Notes under the pieces: generated by a model
Told to the model about the DNA's origin: nothing
The model's database searches: none
The model's input: only the letters and a program-made list of their open reading frames with translations
Part shown: positions 47,700 through 57,179 of the stretch, piece after piece
How positions within the stretch are numbered: position 1 is the stretch's first letter
How the letters are laid out: the number at the start of each line of letters is the position of its first letter
Translations under genes and position numbers: made by a program
DNA from: Caulobacter sp. BK020
GTDB taxonomy: Bacteria > Pseudomonadota > Alphaproteobacteria > Caulobacterales > Caulobacteraceae
Reading direction: 5' to 3'
Assembly: GCF_004342605.1 (NCBI RefSeq)
Contig: NZ_SLZL01000011.1
Coordinates: 62,001 to 126,000, forward strand
DNA length: 64,000 nucleotides

Positions 47700-48686
47700 A
47701 TGTCAGCTCGCAAGCTCAAAGTGATCGTCACTCGCAAACTCCCCGACCCGGTGGAGACGCGGATGTGCGAGCTGTTCGACACCCAGCTGAACGTCACCGA
47801 CAAACCCTTGACGGCCGATGAACTGGTCGAGGCCATGAACCAGGCCGACGTGCTGGTGCCCACCATCACCGACCGCATCGACGGCCGCCTTCTGTCGCGA
47901 TCCGGCGACCGGCTCAAGCTGATCGCCAATTTCGGGGCTGGCGTCGACAATATCGACGTCGCCACCGCCAACGCCCGCGGCATCATCGTCACCAACACCC
48001 CCGGCGTGCTGACCGAGGACACCGCCGACCTGACCATGACCCTGATCATGGCCGCCTCGCGCCGGGTGGTGGAAGGCGCCGAGGTGGTCAAGGCCGGCGG
48101 CTTCCATGGCTGGTCCCCGACCTGGATGCTGGGCCGGCGGCTGTGGGGCAAGCGCCTGGGGATCATCGGCATGGGCCGCATCGGCCAGGCCGTGGCCCGC
48201 CGCGCCAAGGCCTTCGGCATGCAGGTGCACTATCACAACCGCAAGCCCGTCGGCCCGCGCATCGCCGAGGAGGTCGGGGCCACCTACTGGGAAAGCCTGG
48301 ACCAGATGCTGGCCCGCATGGACTTCATCTCGGTCAACTGCCCGCACACCCCGGCCACCTACCACCTACTGTCGGCCCGCCGGCTCAAGCTGCTGCGGCC
48401 CCAGGCCATCATCGTCAACACCGCCCGCGGCGAGGTGATCGACGAAGGCGCCCTGGCCAACATGCTGGCCCGCGGCGAGATCGCCGGGGCGGGACTGGAC
48501 GTCTACGAGCACGAGCCGGCGATCAACCCCAAGCTCCTGAAGCTGCCCAACGTCGTGCTCCTGCCGCACATGGGCTCGGCCACCGTCGAGGGCCGCATCG
48601 ACATGGGCGAGAAGGTCATCGTCAACGTGAAGACCTTCATGGACGGACACAGGCCGCCGGATCGGGTGATCCCGTCGATGCTGTAG
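47700..48686 (+). CDS. D-2-hydroxyacid dehydrogenase (glyoxylate/hydroxypyruvate reductase type)
   Basis: 328 residues. The NAD(P) Rossmann motif is GKRLGIIGMGRIGQAVARRA, with catalytic Arg in NFGAGVDNIDVATANARG-region context, Glu in LDVYEHEPAINP and His in LLPHMGSATVEGR (here H-M-G-S rather than the commoner H-I-G-S). NTARGEVIDEGAL is also typical. Closest to bacterial glyoxylate reductases. The start MSARKLKVIVTRKLP is chosen from the family N-terminus; the frame stays open further upstream. Divergent from the SH3 gene. Confidence 0.9.
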   Translation: MSARKLKVIVTRKLPDPVETRMCELFDTQLNVTDKPLTADELVEAMNQADVLVPTITDRIDGRLLSRSGDRLKLIANFGAGVDNIDVATANARGIIVTNTPGVLTEDTADLTMTLIMAASRRVVEGAEVVKAGGFHGWSPTWMLGRRLWGKRLGIIGMGRIGQAVARRAKAFGMQVHYHNRKPVGPRIAEEVGATYWESLDQMLARMDFISVNCPHTPATYHLLSARRLKLLRPQAIIVNTARGEVIDEGALANMLARGEIAGAGLDVYEHEPAINPKLLKLPNVVLLPHMGSATVEGRIDMGEKVIVNVKTFMDGHRPPDRVIPSML

Positions 48687-48755
48687 GCGACACAAGCTTG
48701 ACCTTGACTTCCCGATGCGCTGACTACGCAGAGGTTGTGTCAGGAAGCCTAAAGT

Positions 48756-50777
48756 ATGATTTCGCGTCGTCGAGCCATGGCGGGCGCCCTGGCGTCTCCG
48801 TTGTTCCTGCAAGCGGTCTGGTCGCACGCCGCCGAAGCGGACGCTCCGGCCTCGCCGCCGACCATCGATGACTTCCTCAGGCCGGCGATCGATCGCGACG
48901 TCGCCCTTTCGCCGGACGGCAAACAGATCGCCATCCTCTCGGCCCGCACCGAAGGCCAGAAGACGATCGCCTCCGTCACGATCATGGATGCCGACAATCC
49001 CGAAAAGACGTCGGTCATCCAGATCGGCGAATTGGATGTCGAAACGGTCGCTTGGGCCAACGACCAGCGCCTGCTGATCCGGATCCGCTACGATCTCGCG
49101 CCCAAGCGCCGGGATGCGGCGACGGGGACGCTGCTGCCGCCCAAGCCGGATTCGAACAAGATCTCCGTGCGACGGATCTTCGCGATCGACACCGATGGGC
49201 GGCGCGGCGTCATGCTGTTCAAGGACGGCCTTTTCGACGCGGACTACATCTACGACCTGAGCATCGTGGTCGACACCCTGCCCGACGACCCGCGTCACAT
49301 CCTGATGCACGCCTGGCAACCGACCACCAGCGTGGCGATCCTGTGCAAGGTCGATGTCGATACCGGCGCAGCCGAGATCGTCGAGCGCGGCACGGCCAAG
49401 ACCTGGAAGTGGCAGACCCAGAACGGCGTGCCGGTGGTCCGTTACGACACCAACCCTCGCGGCACGGTCACCACCCTCTATCTTCGCGCGCCCGGCAGCA
49501 CCGACTGGACCTTCTTCCGCAAGCTGCGGCGCGACGATTGGACCAAGCAGGAATTCTGGCTGCTAGGCCCCGCCGAAGAGCCGGGCGTCATGCTGGTCTA
49601 CGCCTATCTTGAGGGTCAGGACGTTCTGGCGGTCCGCAAGTTCGACCTGCGGACCATGGCCTTGGGCGACGTGGTGGCCAGCCGTCCTGGTCGCGACATC
49701 GAGGATGTCGTCGTCGCCCCAGACGGGCGTGTGCTGGGCAGCCGCTACGTCGACGACCGCACGGCCTATCAGTTCATCGATCCCAAGATGACCGCCCACT
49801 TCCGGGGACTGAACAAGTATCTGAACGACGCGTGCAACATCGACATCGTCGACGTCAGTCGCGACGCCAATCGCTATCTGACTCGAGTCACCGGGCCCCA
49901 GGAATCGGGCGCTTTCTACTACTATGACAGCGCAGCCAAGCGTTTCGGCGGTATCGGCCAGTGCCGGCCCTGGTTGACCCGTCAGCGCCTGGCGCCCGTC
50001 GAGACCCTGTCGATCAAGACGCGGGACGGCGCCATCCTGACCGCCTACCTGACCGTGCCCCTGGCTTCCGGCCCACGCCCGCTGGTGGTCATGCCGCACG
50101 GCGGCCCGGAGTCGCGCGACCAGATCGATTTCGACAACTTCGCCCAGGTCCTGGCCGCCCAGGGCTGGATGGTGCTGCAACCAAATTTCCGCGGTTCCAG
50201 CGGATACGGCAGGGCCTTCGCCAACGCCGGCAAGAAACACTGGGGCGACCGCATGCAGGAAGATGTCGAGGACGCCCTCGCCCAGGTCCTGGCGACCGGG
50301 CGGGTCGACAAGACCAAGATCGCAATCTGCGGCGGCAGCTACGGCGGCTATGCGGCCCTGATGGGCGCCGTGCGCAACCCCGGCCTCTACAAAGCGGTGG
50401 TGTCAATCGCTGGCGACGCCGACCTGCTTGAGTCGATCGCCTTCGCCAAGTCGGAGGACGGGAAGGACTCCTCTTCCTACCTCTACTGGCTGGGCTCGAT
50501 CGGCGATCCGGACACGGACCGGGCGATGATGGAGGCCGCCTCGCCCGCCCTCCACGCCGACAAGATCACCGCGCCGGTGCTCCTGATCCACGGTCTCAAT
50601 GACACGATCGTGGCTCCGAGGCAGTCGCAGATCATGGCCAAGGCTCTGCGCGACGCCGGAAAACCCGTCGAACTGATCGAGATGAAAGGCGTCGGCCACC
50701 GTGACCTGCGGCCAGACAACTGGCGGGTCGTGTACGAACGATCCGTGGATCACATCGGCAAAGCGTTCAAGGCCTAG
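48756..50777 (+). CDS. S9 prolyl-oligopeptidase-family peptidase, exported
   Basis: 673 residues. Twin-arginine-like N-terminus (SRRRAMAGALASPLFLQAV). A beta-propeller-like domain covers residues 30-390. The alpha/beta-hydrolase catalytic domain has the nucleophile Ser528 in CGGSYGGYAALMG, Asp616 in LIHGLNDTIVAP and His648 in GVGHRDLRPD; LVVMPHGGPESRDQIDFD is the characteristic oxyanion region. Probably a periplasmic dipeptidyl or acylaminoacyl peptidase. The gene's codon use is a little less GC-biased than its neighbours. Its stop overlaps the moeB stop on the other strand (CTAG). Confidence 0.9.
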   Translation: MISRRRAMAGALASPLFLQAVWSHAAEADAPASPPTIDDFLRPAIDRDVALSPDGKQIAILSARTEGQKTIASVTIMDADNPEKTSVIQIGELDVETVAWANDQRLLIRIRYDLAPKRRDAATGTLLPPKPDSNKISVRRIFAIDTDGRRGVMLFKDGLFDADYIYDLSIVVDTLPDDPRHILMHAWQPTTSVAILCKVDVDTGAAEIVERGTAKTWKWQTQNGVPVVRYDTNPRGTVTTLYLRAPGSTDWTFFRKLRRDDWTKQEFWLLGPAEEPGVMLVYAYLEGQDVLAVRKFDLRTMALGDVVASRPGRDIEDVVVAPDGRVLGSRYVDDRTAYQFIDPKMTAHFRGLNKYLNDACNIDIVDVSRDANRYLTRVTGPQESGAFYYYDSAAKRFGGIGQCRPWLTRQRLAPVETLSIKTRDGAILTAYLTVPLASGPRPLVVMPHGGPESRDQIDFDNFAQVLAAQGWMVLQPNFRGSSGYGRAFANAGKKHWGDRMQEDVEDALAQVLATGRVDKTKIAICGGSYGGYAALMGAVRNPGLYKAVVSIAGDADLLESIAFAKSEDGKDSSSYLYWLGSIGDPDTDRAMMEAASPALHADKITAPVLLIHGLNDTIVAPRQSQIMAKALRDAGKPVELIEMKGVGHRDLRPDNWRVVYERSVDHIGKAFKA

Positions 50778-51517
50778 ACCTTGCCGCCGCAAGTCGGGCA
50801 CGCCGGGTCGGCGCTGATCCGCACCGTCCGCGTCTCCGCCGCCAGGGCGTCGTAGATCAGCAGGCGGCCCGCCAGGCTCTGGCCCGCGCCGGTGATGACC
50901 TTGACCGCCTCCAGCGCCATCATCGAACCGATCACCCCGGCCAGGGCGCCGACCACGCCGACCATCGCGCAGGTCTCGGCGTCGGGCGGGATCTCGGGCA
51001 CCAGGCAGCGGTAGCAGGGCTTTCCCTGGAACACCCCCACCTGGCCTGTCCAGCGGCCCAGGGCGCCGCTGACCAGGGTCTTGCCCTCGGCCAGGCAGGC
51101 GTCGCTGACGGCGAAGCGGGTGGCGAAGTCGTCCGTGCCGTCCAGCACCAAGTCATACCGCGAAATCACCTCGCGGGCGTTGTCCTTACCCAGCCATACC
51201 GGATGGGTCTCGACGGTCAGGTGCGGGTTCAGGGCGGCCAGATGCTCAGCGGCGGCCTCGACCTTGGGCCGGCCCGCGTCGGCGGTGGAAAACAGCACCT
51301 GGCGCTGCAGGTTGGACAGCGACACCGTGTCGGCGTCGACCAGGCCCAGGGTCCCGACCCCGGCGGCGGCGAGGTAGAGGGCGGCCGGCGCGCCCAGCCC
51401 CCCTGCCCCGACCACCAGGACGCGCGCCGCCTTCAGCTTCTGCTGACCCGGCCCGCCGATCTCGCGCAGCACCAGATGGCGGGCGTAGCGTTCGACCTCG
51501 GCCTCCGAAAAGCTCAT
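50774..51517 (-). CDS. MoeB/ThiF-family sulfur-carrier adenylyltransferase
   Basis: 247 residues. E1-like enzyme that adenylates the C-terminus of a small ubiquitin-like sulfur carrier. The nucleotide site is [40 protein letters not shown] is the family N-terminus; [14 protein letters not shown] and two zinc CxxC pairs (CYRC, CPTC) follow. MoeB (molybdopterin) is more likely than ThiF because no thiamine genes are near, but MoaD and MoeA are also absent. Start: the ATG giving [14 protein letters not shown]. Divergent from hslV. Confidence 0.9.
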   Translation of the reverse strand: MSFSEAEVERYARHLVLREIGGPGQQKLKAARVLVVGAGGLGAPAALYLAAAGVGTLGLVDADTVSLSNLQRQVLFSTADAGRPKVEAAAEHLAALNPHLTVETHPVWLGKDNAREVISRYDLVLDGTDDFATRFAVSDACLAEGKTLVSGALGRWTGQVGVFQGKPCYRCLVPEIPPDAETCAMVGVVGALAGVIGSMMALEAVKVITGAGQSLAGRLLIYDALAAETRTVRISADPACPTCGGKV

Positions 51518-51558
51518 CGCGCTTGATCTCCACGCCAAGCCTCGCCACATGCGAAGCC

Positions 51559-52122
51559 ATGCAAAACAGCAACTCCTTCCCCGACTGGCACGGCACGACC
51601 ATTCTGGCGGTGCGCAAGAACGGATCGACCGTGATCGCCGGCGACGGACAGGTCTCCATGGGCCCAACCGTCGTCAAGGGCAACGCCCGCAAGGTGCGTC
51701 GCCTGGCCGGCGGCAAGGTGGTGGCCGGCTTCGCCGGGGCCACGGCCGACGCCTTCACCCTGATCGAGCGGCTGGAAGCCAAGCTCGAGCAGTATCCTGA
51801 CCAACTGGCCCGGGCCTGCGTCGACCTGGCCAAGGACTGGCGCACCGACCGCTACCTGCGCCGGCTGGAGGCCATGCTGCTGGTGGCCGACGCGGCCTCG
51901 ATCTACACGGTCACCGGCGTCGGCGACGTGCTGGAGCCGGGCGAGAGCCAGGGCGGCGGCTCGGTGGCGGCCATCGGCTCGGGCGGCAACTACGCCCTGG
52001 CGGCGGCCAAGGCCCTGATCGACCAGGACCTGAGCGCCGAAGAGATCGCCAGACGTTCGATGGCCATCGCCGCCGAGATCTGCGTCTACACCAATGGCAA
52101 TCTGACGGTCGAAACCCTCTGA
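51559..52122 (+). CDS. hslV: HslV, ATP-dependent protease peptidase subunit
   Basis: Proteasome-like threonine peptidase; 187 residues. After a short propeptide the mature chain begins [20 protein letters not shown], with the catalytic Thr at position 13 of the chosen start. The [17 protein letters not shown] and [15 protein letters not shown] segments are classic HslV. It forms a double hexamer capped by HslU for stress proteolysis. Unusually, hslU does not follow directly: a secreted protein gene intervenes. Confidence 0.96.
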   Translation: MQNSNSFPDWHGTTILAVRKNGSTVIAGDGQVSMGPTVVKGNARKVRRLAGGKVVAGFAGATADAFTLIERLEAKLEQYPDQLARACVDLAKDWRTDRYLRRLEAMLLVADAASIYTVTGVGDVLEPGESQGGGSVAAIGSGGNYALAAAKALIDQDLSAEEIARRSMAIAAEICVYTNGNLTVETL

Positions 52123-52195
52123 TTTCGTGGCGTTACGCGGAATTCACGAGCCAAGACCTTCGCGCGGCGCTTAGCTCGGCGCGGGAGGCTTCGCC

Positions 52196-53032
52196 ATGCT
52201 CAAGACCGCTCTGATCGCCTGCGCCCTGCTGGCCGCCGCGCCAGCCCTGGCCGCGACGCCCTCGCCGGCCGAGATCGAGACCGCCGAACGGGCCTTCGCC
52301 GCCGACGGCCTGGCCCTGGGGGTCCGGGACTCGTTCCTCAAGCACATGGCCGACGACGCCATCGTCTTCCGGCCCGGCCCGGTCAGCGCCAAGGCGCTGT
52401 ACGAAAGCCGGCCGTCCAGCAAGGCCGTCCGTCTGGAATGGTGGCCGCAGAAGGTGGTGATCGCCCGGTCCGGCGACCTGGGCCTGTCGGTCGGCCCCTC
52501 CGCGATCAACGGCAAGCGCGGCGGCTACTACGCCACGATCTGGCGCAAGGGTCCGGACGGCCAGTGGAAGTGGATCTACGACGGCGGCGCGGAGGCTGAC
52601 GCGGGCAAGGCGCCGGGCCAGGACACCCCGGCCCTGCGGGGCCCGGTCGCCAAGACGGGCGCTAAGTCGCCGGCGGACGCCTTCGAAGCCATTCGCCAAG
52701 CCGAGACGGCGCTGGCCAAGGCCGCCGAAGACAATGCGCCCGGCGCCTACCGCGCAACCCTGGCCGCCGACGCCTGGCTGACAGGGCCCGAGGGGACCGA
52801 GAGCCTCGCCCCCGACGCCCTGGCCGAGCGCGTCGATGCGCGTCCCGGGCGCATGGCGTTGACCCTGCGGGGCGGCGGCGCCTCGGCGGGCGGCGACTTC
52901 GTCTGGACCCACGGAACGGCCCGCTGGACCGATCCGTCTGACACCCCCATCAACACGCACTATATGCATGTCTGGCAAAGGCGCCCCGAAGGGTGGCGCC
53001 TGATCTTCGAGACCTTGAACACGGACACATGA
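52196..53032 (+). CDS. Exported protein with two NTF2/SnoaL-like domains, between hslV and hslU
   Basis: 278 residues. Signal peptide [20 protein letters not shown]. The mature part has two similar alpha+beta halves (about residues 25-140 and 160-278), each starting with an [11 protein letters not shown] / [13 protein letters not shown] helix and containing [18 protein letters not shown] and WRLIFET-type strands, reminiscent of the DUF4440/SnoaL (NTF2-like) fold. No catalytic motif is clear. Its stop codon overlaps the hslU ATG by 4 bp, so hslU translation is probably coupled to this secreted protein. Function unknown. Confidence 0.82.
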   Translation: MLKTALIACALLAAAPALAATPSPAEIETAERAFAADGLALGVRDSFLKHMADDAIVFRPGPVSAKALYESRPSSKAVRLEWWPQKVVIARSGDLGLSVGPSAINGKRGGYYATIWRKGPDGQWKWIYDGGAEADAGKAPGQDTPALRGPVAKTGAKSPADAFEAIRQAETALAKAAEDNAPGAYRATLAADAWLTGPEGTESLAPDALAERVDARPGRMALTLRGGGASAGGDFVWTHGTARWTDPSDTPINTHYMHVWQRRPEGWRLIFETLNTDT

Positions 53033-54324
53033 CCGAATTCTCCCCCCGCGAAATCGTCTCCGAACTGGACCGCTACATCGTCGGCCATACCGAGGCCAAG
53101 AAGGCCGTCGCCGTGGCCCTGCGCAATCGCTGGCGTCGTCGCCGGGTGCCGGCCGACCTGCGCGACGAGGTCACGCCCAAGAACATCCTGCTGATCGGCC
53201 CTACCGGCGTCGGCAAGACCGAGATCGCCCGCCGGCTGGCCAAGCTGGCCCAAGCCCCGTTCCTGAAGGTCGAGGCCACCAAGTTCACCGAGGTCGGCTA
53301 TGTCGGCCGCGACGTCGACCAGATCGTCCGCGACCTGGTGGAAAGCGCCCTGGCCATGGTCCGCGACAAGCGCCGGGCCGGGGTCAAGGCCAAGGCCGAG
53401 GCGGCCGCCGAGGAGCGCATCCTCGACGCCCTGACCGGTCCCGGCTCGACCGCCGCCCGCGACAGCTTCCGCAAGAAGCTGCGGGCCGGCGAGCTGGACG
53501 ACAAGGAGGTCGAGCTGCAGCTGGCCGACACCGGCGGCGGCGGCCTGTTCGAGATCCCCGGCCAGCCGGGCGCGTCGGTGCTGAACCTGTCGGAGATGAT
53601 GAAGTCGTTCGGCGGCGGCCGCACCAAGACCCACAAGACCACCGTCACGGGCGCCTGGGCCCCGCTGATCGCCGAGGAAAGCGACAAGCTGCTGGACCAG
53701 GAGGCCCTGACCCAGGAGGCGCTGGAGCTGGCCGAGAACCACGGCATCGTCTTCCTGGACGAGATCGACAAGGTCGCCTCCTCCAGCCAGCGCGGCGGGG
53801 CCGACGTCAGCCGCGAGGGGGTGCAGCGCGACCTGCTGCCCCTGATCGAGGGCACGACGGTCTCGACCAAGTACGGCCCCGTGAAGACCGACCATATCCT
53901 GTTCATCGCCTCGGGCGCCTTCCACGTAGCCAAGCCGTCGGACCTACTGCCCGAGCTGCAGGGTCGTCTGCCGATCCGCGTGGAGCTGAAGGGCCTCAGC
54001 CGCGACGACCTGCGCCGCATCCTGACCGAGCCGGAAGCCAACCTGATCCGCCAGCACCAGGCCCTGATGCTGACGGAAGGGGTGACCCTGGCGTTCAGCG
54101 ACGAGGCCATCGACGCCGTCGCCGACGCCGCCGTGGCGGTCAACGCCTCGGTCGAGAACATCGGCGCCCGCCGCCTGCAGACCATCCTGGAAAAGGTGGT
54201 CGAGGACATCAGCTTCACGGCCGCCGACCGTTCCGGCGAGACCGTGACGGTCGACGCCGCCTATGTGAACGACAGGATCGGCGCCCTGGCGGGCAACGCC
54301 GACCTGAGCCGGTTCATCCTGTAG
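53029..54324 (+). CDS. hslU: HslU, ATPase subunit of HslVU protease
   Basis: AAA+ unfoldase of 431 residues. Starts [20 protein letters not shown]. Walker A is GPTGVGKTE (residues 57-65), followed by [20 protein letters not shown], the intermediate I-domain (about 110-230), Walker [16 protein letters not shown], sensor/box [15 protein letters not shown] and C-terminal DLSRFIL, whose last residues insert into HslV. Complete. Coupled by ATGA to the secreted gene upstream. Heat-shock control is usual for the pair, but I see no convincing sigma-32 site. Confidence 0.97.
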   Translation: MTEFSPREIVSELDRYIVGHTEAKKAVAVALRNRWRRRRVPADLRDEVTPKNILLIGPTGVGKTEIARRLAKLAQAPFLKVEATKFTEVGYVGRDVDQIVRDLVESALAMVRDKRRAGVKAKAEAAAEERILDALTGPGSTAARDSFRKKLRAGELDDKEVELQLADTGGGGLFEIPGQPGASVLNLSEMMKSFGGGRTKTHKTTVTGAWAPLIAEESDKLLDQEALTQEALELAENHGIVFLDEIDKVASSSQRGGADVSREGVQRDLLPLIEGTTVSTKYGPVKTDHILFIASGAFHVAKPSDLLPELQGRLPIRVELKGLSRDDLRRILTEPEANLIRQHQALMLTEGVTLAFSDEAIDAVADAAVAVNASVENIGARRLQTILEKVVEDISFTAADRSGETVTVDAAYVNDRIGALAGNADLSRFIL

Positions 54325-54356
54325 GGCCGAGCCCCGTCTGCGAGCCGAAAACCTCG

Positions 54357-54433
54357 TCCTTCGACAAGCTCAGGATGAGGTTTTCTGTCGCCCAAGCCTG
54401 CGCAATGGTCCTCATCCTGAGCTTGTCGAAGGA
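54357..54433. repeat. Repeat family B, copy 1 (CATCCTGAG..TCGAAGGA inverted pair)
   Basis: Perfect 23-bp inverted repeat: arm 1 at 54357-54379 (TCCTTCGACAAGCTC...), arm 2 at 54411-54433 (...GAGCTTGTCGAAGGA), with a 31-nt loop. Lies between convergent hslU and DUF2252 genes. The same pair recurs at 56,535-56,608. Confidence 0.85.
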
Positions 54434-54462
54434 TCTGGACCACGCACGGACGCCGATCCGCT

Positions 54463-55524
54463 CTAATCGAAGGCCGCCTGATCCGCCTCGACCTGGCGCG
54501 CCATCGCCTTGGCATGGTCGCGCAGCCAGTCGGGTGGCAGGCTCCGCAGATGCGCCGACAGGGCCGGCGCGCGATCAGCGTCCCCTGCATGGCAGTTGGC
54601 GATCTCCCGGCCCATCGCGACCAGCATGTCCGGCGACAGCAGGTCGTCGATCGAGTCCTTCGCCTCGATCTTGCGGCTGTTGGGCGACAGGCGGCGGACG
54701 ACCAGGCCGTCGGCGACGCGGTAGTGCGGATCGACGGCCCGGAGCCGACCTCCGGCGACCTCGCCTGCCCGGATCGACGGATCGCCCCCATGGCGCAGCG
54801 TCCAGGCCGGGACGACCACCGCCTTGACCTCGCGCAGCACCGGCCCGCCTCGCCAATCAGCCCGGGCCACGAACCGCGGCCGGCCCAGGCTGCCGACCCC
54901 GGCCGTGCGCGGGAAGGTCTCGAAAGCCGCGGCGGGATCTGGCAAGGCCGCAGCCAAGGCCGAGCGATAACGCGGCGGGATCGGCCGCGATGGCGGCGCG
55001 GCGAACCTGGCCCAATAGGCGGCGCGGTCGGACTCGGGCAGCACCACCGCCTTGCGCAGCCACTTGTGGTCGCGCTCCAGGATGAACGGCTGCGGCGCGG
55101 CCAGGCCGGCGGCGTAGCCCTTGAGGACCGCGTCGCAGATCTCCCGTGCGCCGGCCGCCTCGTCCTTGTTGGCCAGCAGGGCGCTGGCGGCCAGGCGCAC
55201 CAGGTCCAGCGGCCAGGGCATGACGGCCGCCTCGTCGAAGTCGTTGACGCCCCACACCAGCCGCCCCTCGGCGTCGCGCCAGCAACCGAAGTTCTCGACA
55301 TGGGTGTCGCCGATCGACAGGACCGACGGCGCCGAGGCCAGGTCGGGACAGGCCTCCAGGACGGTCTCGGCCCAGCGCCAATAGGTCGCCCGCAGGAACG
55401 GGAACGGGCCGTCCCGCATCTTCTTATGCTTCTCGGACAGGTCGGCCTCGACCAGGTCGCCGCCCAGGGCCGTGGCCAGCCACGCCTCATAGGCCTTGGC
55501 CGAAGCCTTGATCGAGGCGGTCAT
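54463..55524 (-). CDS. DUF2252 family protein
   Basis: 353 residues, cytoplasmic, no signal peptide. Matches the DUF2252 pattern: KMRDGPFPFLRATYWRWAE (K-M-x-x-x-P-F-x-F-L/Y-R), SIGDTHVENFGCW (GDxHxxNFG, kinase-loop-like) and VWGVNDFDEAAVMPWPLDLV (NDFDE), and REVKAVVVP. The GDxHxxNF and DFD motifs look like the catalytic and metal loops of aminoglycoside-phosphotransferase-fold kinases, so it may be a small-molecule kinase. Start: the ATG giving MTASIK, spaced 8 nt from GGGGA. Confidence 0.85.
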   Translation of the reverse strand: MTASIKASAKAYEAWLATALGGDLVEADLSEKHKKMRDGPFPFLRATYWRWAETVLEACPDLASAPSVLSIGDTHVENFGCWRDAEGRLVWGVNDFDEAAVMPWPLDLVRLAASALLANKDEAAGAREICDAVLKGYAAGLAAPQPFILERDHKWLRKAVVLPESDRAAYWARFAAPPSRPIPPRYRSALAAALPDPAAAFETFPRTAGVGSLGRPRFVARADWRGGPVLREVKAVVVPAWTLRHGGDPSIRAGEVAGGRLRAVDPHYRVADGLVVRRLSPNSRKIEAKDSIDDLLSPDMLVAMGREIANCHAGDADRAPALSAHLRSLPPDWLRDHAKAMARQVEADQAAFD

Positions 55525-55569
55525 GCTCATGTTCCCCGAGACGACGGCCAAACCGGCCACTGTCCGAGA

Positions 55570-56466
55570 CTAGACGCTGACGTTCCCGCCCGGAAGCCGG
55601 GCGCCGGCCTGCACCGCCTCCAGGCCCAGCATCGCCGCCTTGCGCCCCAGGCCCCAGTGGTAGCCGGTTAGCCGACCGTCCTTGGCGATGGCGCGGTGGC
55701 AGGGGATCAGCAGCGAGATCGGATTGGCCCCGATCGCCCCGCCGGTCGCCTGGTAGGCGCGCGGACTGCCGGCCCAGGCGGCGATCTCGCCATAGGTGCT
55801 GGTCCGGCCCGGCGGGATACGCAGCAGGGCCTTCCAGACCTGGACGTTGAACGGCGAGCCGATCAGCACCACCGGCAGGGGTTGCTCGCCGCCGGCGAAG
55901 GCGTGGATGGCGGTGCGGACCGCCGCCTCGTCGTCGCGGCGCCAGTCGGCGGCCGGAAAGCGCCGGTACATGTCGTCGAACGTCGCCTCGTCGTCGCCGT
56001 CGGAGAAGGCCAGGCCCGCCAGGCCGCGCGGGGCCATGACGAACAGGCCCCTGCCGTACGGCGTGGGCGCCCAGCCCCAGGCCAGGCTGATCCCCTCCCC
56101 GCGCCGGCGCACGTCGCCGGGGGTGACCGCCTCCTGGGCGATGAACAGGTCGTGCAGGCGCGAGGGACCCGACAGGCCGGCGTCATAGGCCGCGTCGAGC
56201 ACGCTGGCCCCCTCCTCCAGCGATCGCCGGGCCTCGGCGTGGGCGATGGCGGCGACGAAGGTCTTGGGACTGACCCCGGCCCAGCGGCTGAACACCCGCT
56301 GGAAGTGGAACGGCGACAGGCCGACGGCCTGGGCGGCCTCGTCCAGCGACGGCCGCTCCTGCCAGCGGTCGGCCAGCCAGGCCAGGGCCTTGGCCATGCG
56401 GTCGTAGTCGGCCGACCGCTCGGTCAGGTGGGCGAAGGCTTGCGAGGGGGAGATATCCAGAGCCAT
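55570..56466 (-). CDS. Ada-like fusion: AraC-type domain plus O6-alkylguanine-DNA methyltransferase
   Basis: 298 residues. Residues 1-125: AraC-type helix-turn-helix (SPFHFQRVFSRWAGVSPKTF). Residues 135-298: methyltransferase with the RTSTYGEIAAWAGSPRAYQA DNA-binding region and acceptor Cys256 in LLIPCHRAI. Compared with E. coli Ada, the N-terminal zinc/phosphotriester domain with its own methyl-acceptor Cys is missing; so it repairs O6-methylguanine but may sense it differently. The name Ada/Ogt fusion is certain; regulon unknown. Confidence 0.92.
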   Translation of the reverse strand: MALDISPSQAFAHLTERSADYDRMAKALAWLADRWQERPSLDEAAQAVGLSPFHFQRVFSRWAGVSPKTFVAAIAHAEARRSLEEGASVLDAAYDAGLSGPSRLHDLFIAQEAVTPGDVRRRGEGISLAWGWAPTPYGRGLFVMAPRGLAGLAFSDGDDEATFDDMYRRFPAADWRRDDEAAVRTAIHAFAGGEQPLPVVLIGSPFNVQVWKALLRIPPGRTSTYGEIAAWAGSPRAYQATGGAIGANPISLLIPCHRAIAKDGRLTGYHWGLGRKAAMLGLEAVQAGARLPGGNVSV

Positions 56467-56534
56467 GGGGAGAAGATAATGCGGCAGCCGACGCTCGTCC
56501 GCCCGGTTCTTGCGGCTCTCGGGTACGAACCTCG

Positions 56535-56608
56535 TCCTTCGACAGGCTCAGGATGAGGTTCTACTGAACCGCCGCATCAGTCGTCCTCATCCTGAGCTTG
56601 TCGAAGGA
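56535..56608. repeat. Repeat family B, copy 2
   Basis: Same 23-bp arms as copy 1 (one mismatch in arm 1, AGGCTC for AAGCTC), at 56535-56557 and 56586-56608, 28-nt loop. Lies between the DUF2244 stop and the Ada-like start, both leftward. Confidence 0.83.
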
Positions 56609-56621
56609 TCAGGACGGCCGC

Positions 56622-57098
56622 TCAGCCATACCGTTCGGACCGAGCCTCCAAGATCGCCCGCTCCAGCGCCCGGGCGAAGTCGACGCGCTCGGGCGGGCTC
56701 AACGCCCGGCCCAGGGTCAGGCGCTTGCGCGACATCATCAGCCGCACCCGCGTCTCGTGCTCGCCCGGCTGGTCGACGCCCACCCGGGTAAAGGCGGTCG
56801 GCGAGGTCCAGACCACCCGGGCGCCCTTTTCGTCCTCGCGGCTCACCGTCACCGCCTCGGCCGTGACCCGGATCCGTTCGGCCCGCTCGGCGGCCCGGAA
56901 GCTGGCGCGCAGGGCCAGCCATACCGCCAGGACGTCCAGCCCCAGGAACGGCAAGACCGGCGGCGCGCCCAGCACCAGCAGGAACACCGCGACCATCAGG
57001 TTGAAGGCGATCATCACGCCCAACACGACATGCAGCCCGCGCCGGCTCATCGACCGGTTGGGCTTGATCACGGCGTCCATGTAGAGCGGCAGGGCCAT
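56622..57098 (-). CDS. DUF2244 membrane protein
   Basis: 158 residues. Two adjacent transmembrane helices (LHVVLGVMIAFNLMVAVFLL and PPVLPFLGLDVLAVWLALR, about residues 22-65) are followed by a cytoplasmic beta-rich domain (RIRVTAEAVTVSREDEKG, ...TRVRLMMSRKRLTLGRALSP). This is the DUF2244 pattern, often encoded beside nth in alphaproteobacteria, as here (divergent, 81 bp apart). Function unknown. Confidence 0.85.
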   Translation of the reverse strand: MALPLYMDAVIKPNRSMSRRGLHVVLGVMIAFNLMVAVFLLVLGAPPVLPFLGLDVLAVWLALRASFRAAERAERIRVTAEAVTVSREDEKGARVVWTSPTAFTRVGVDQPGEHETRVRLMMSRKRLTLGRALSPPERVDFARALERAILEARSERYG

Positions 57099-57179
57099 GA
57101 CGCTGGTTTAGGCCTGGCGGAGGGGCCTGGCGAGACCCCGGCTTGGCGAACCCGGCGCATCACGGCATGGTCGCCGCCC

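Noticed and set aside
51521-51550. CTTGAT...CCACAT as a heat-shock promoter for hslV
   Set aside because: Poor -10 match, and the implied transcription start would fall almost on the ATG; not strong enough to claim.
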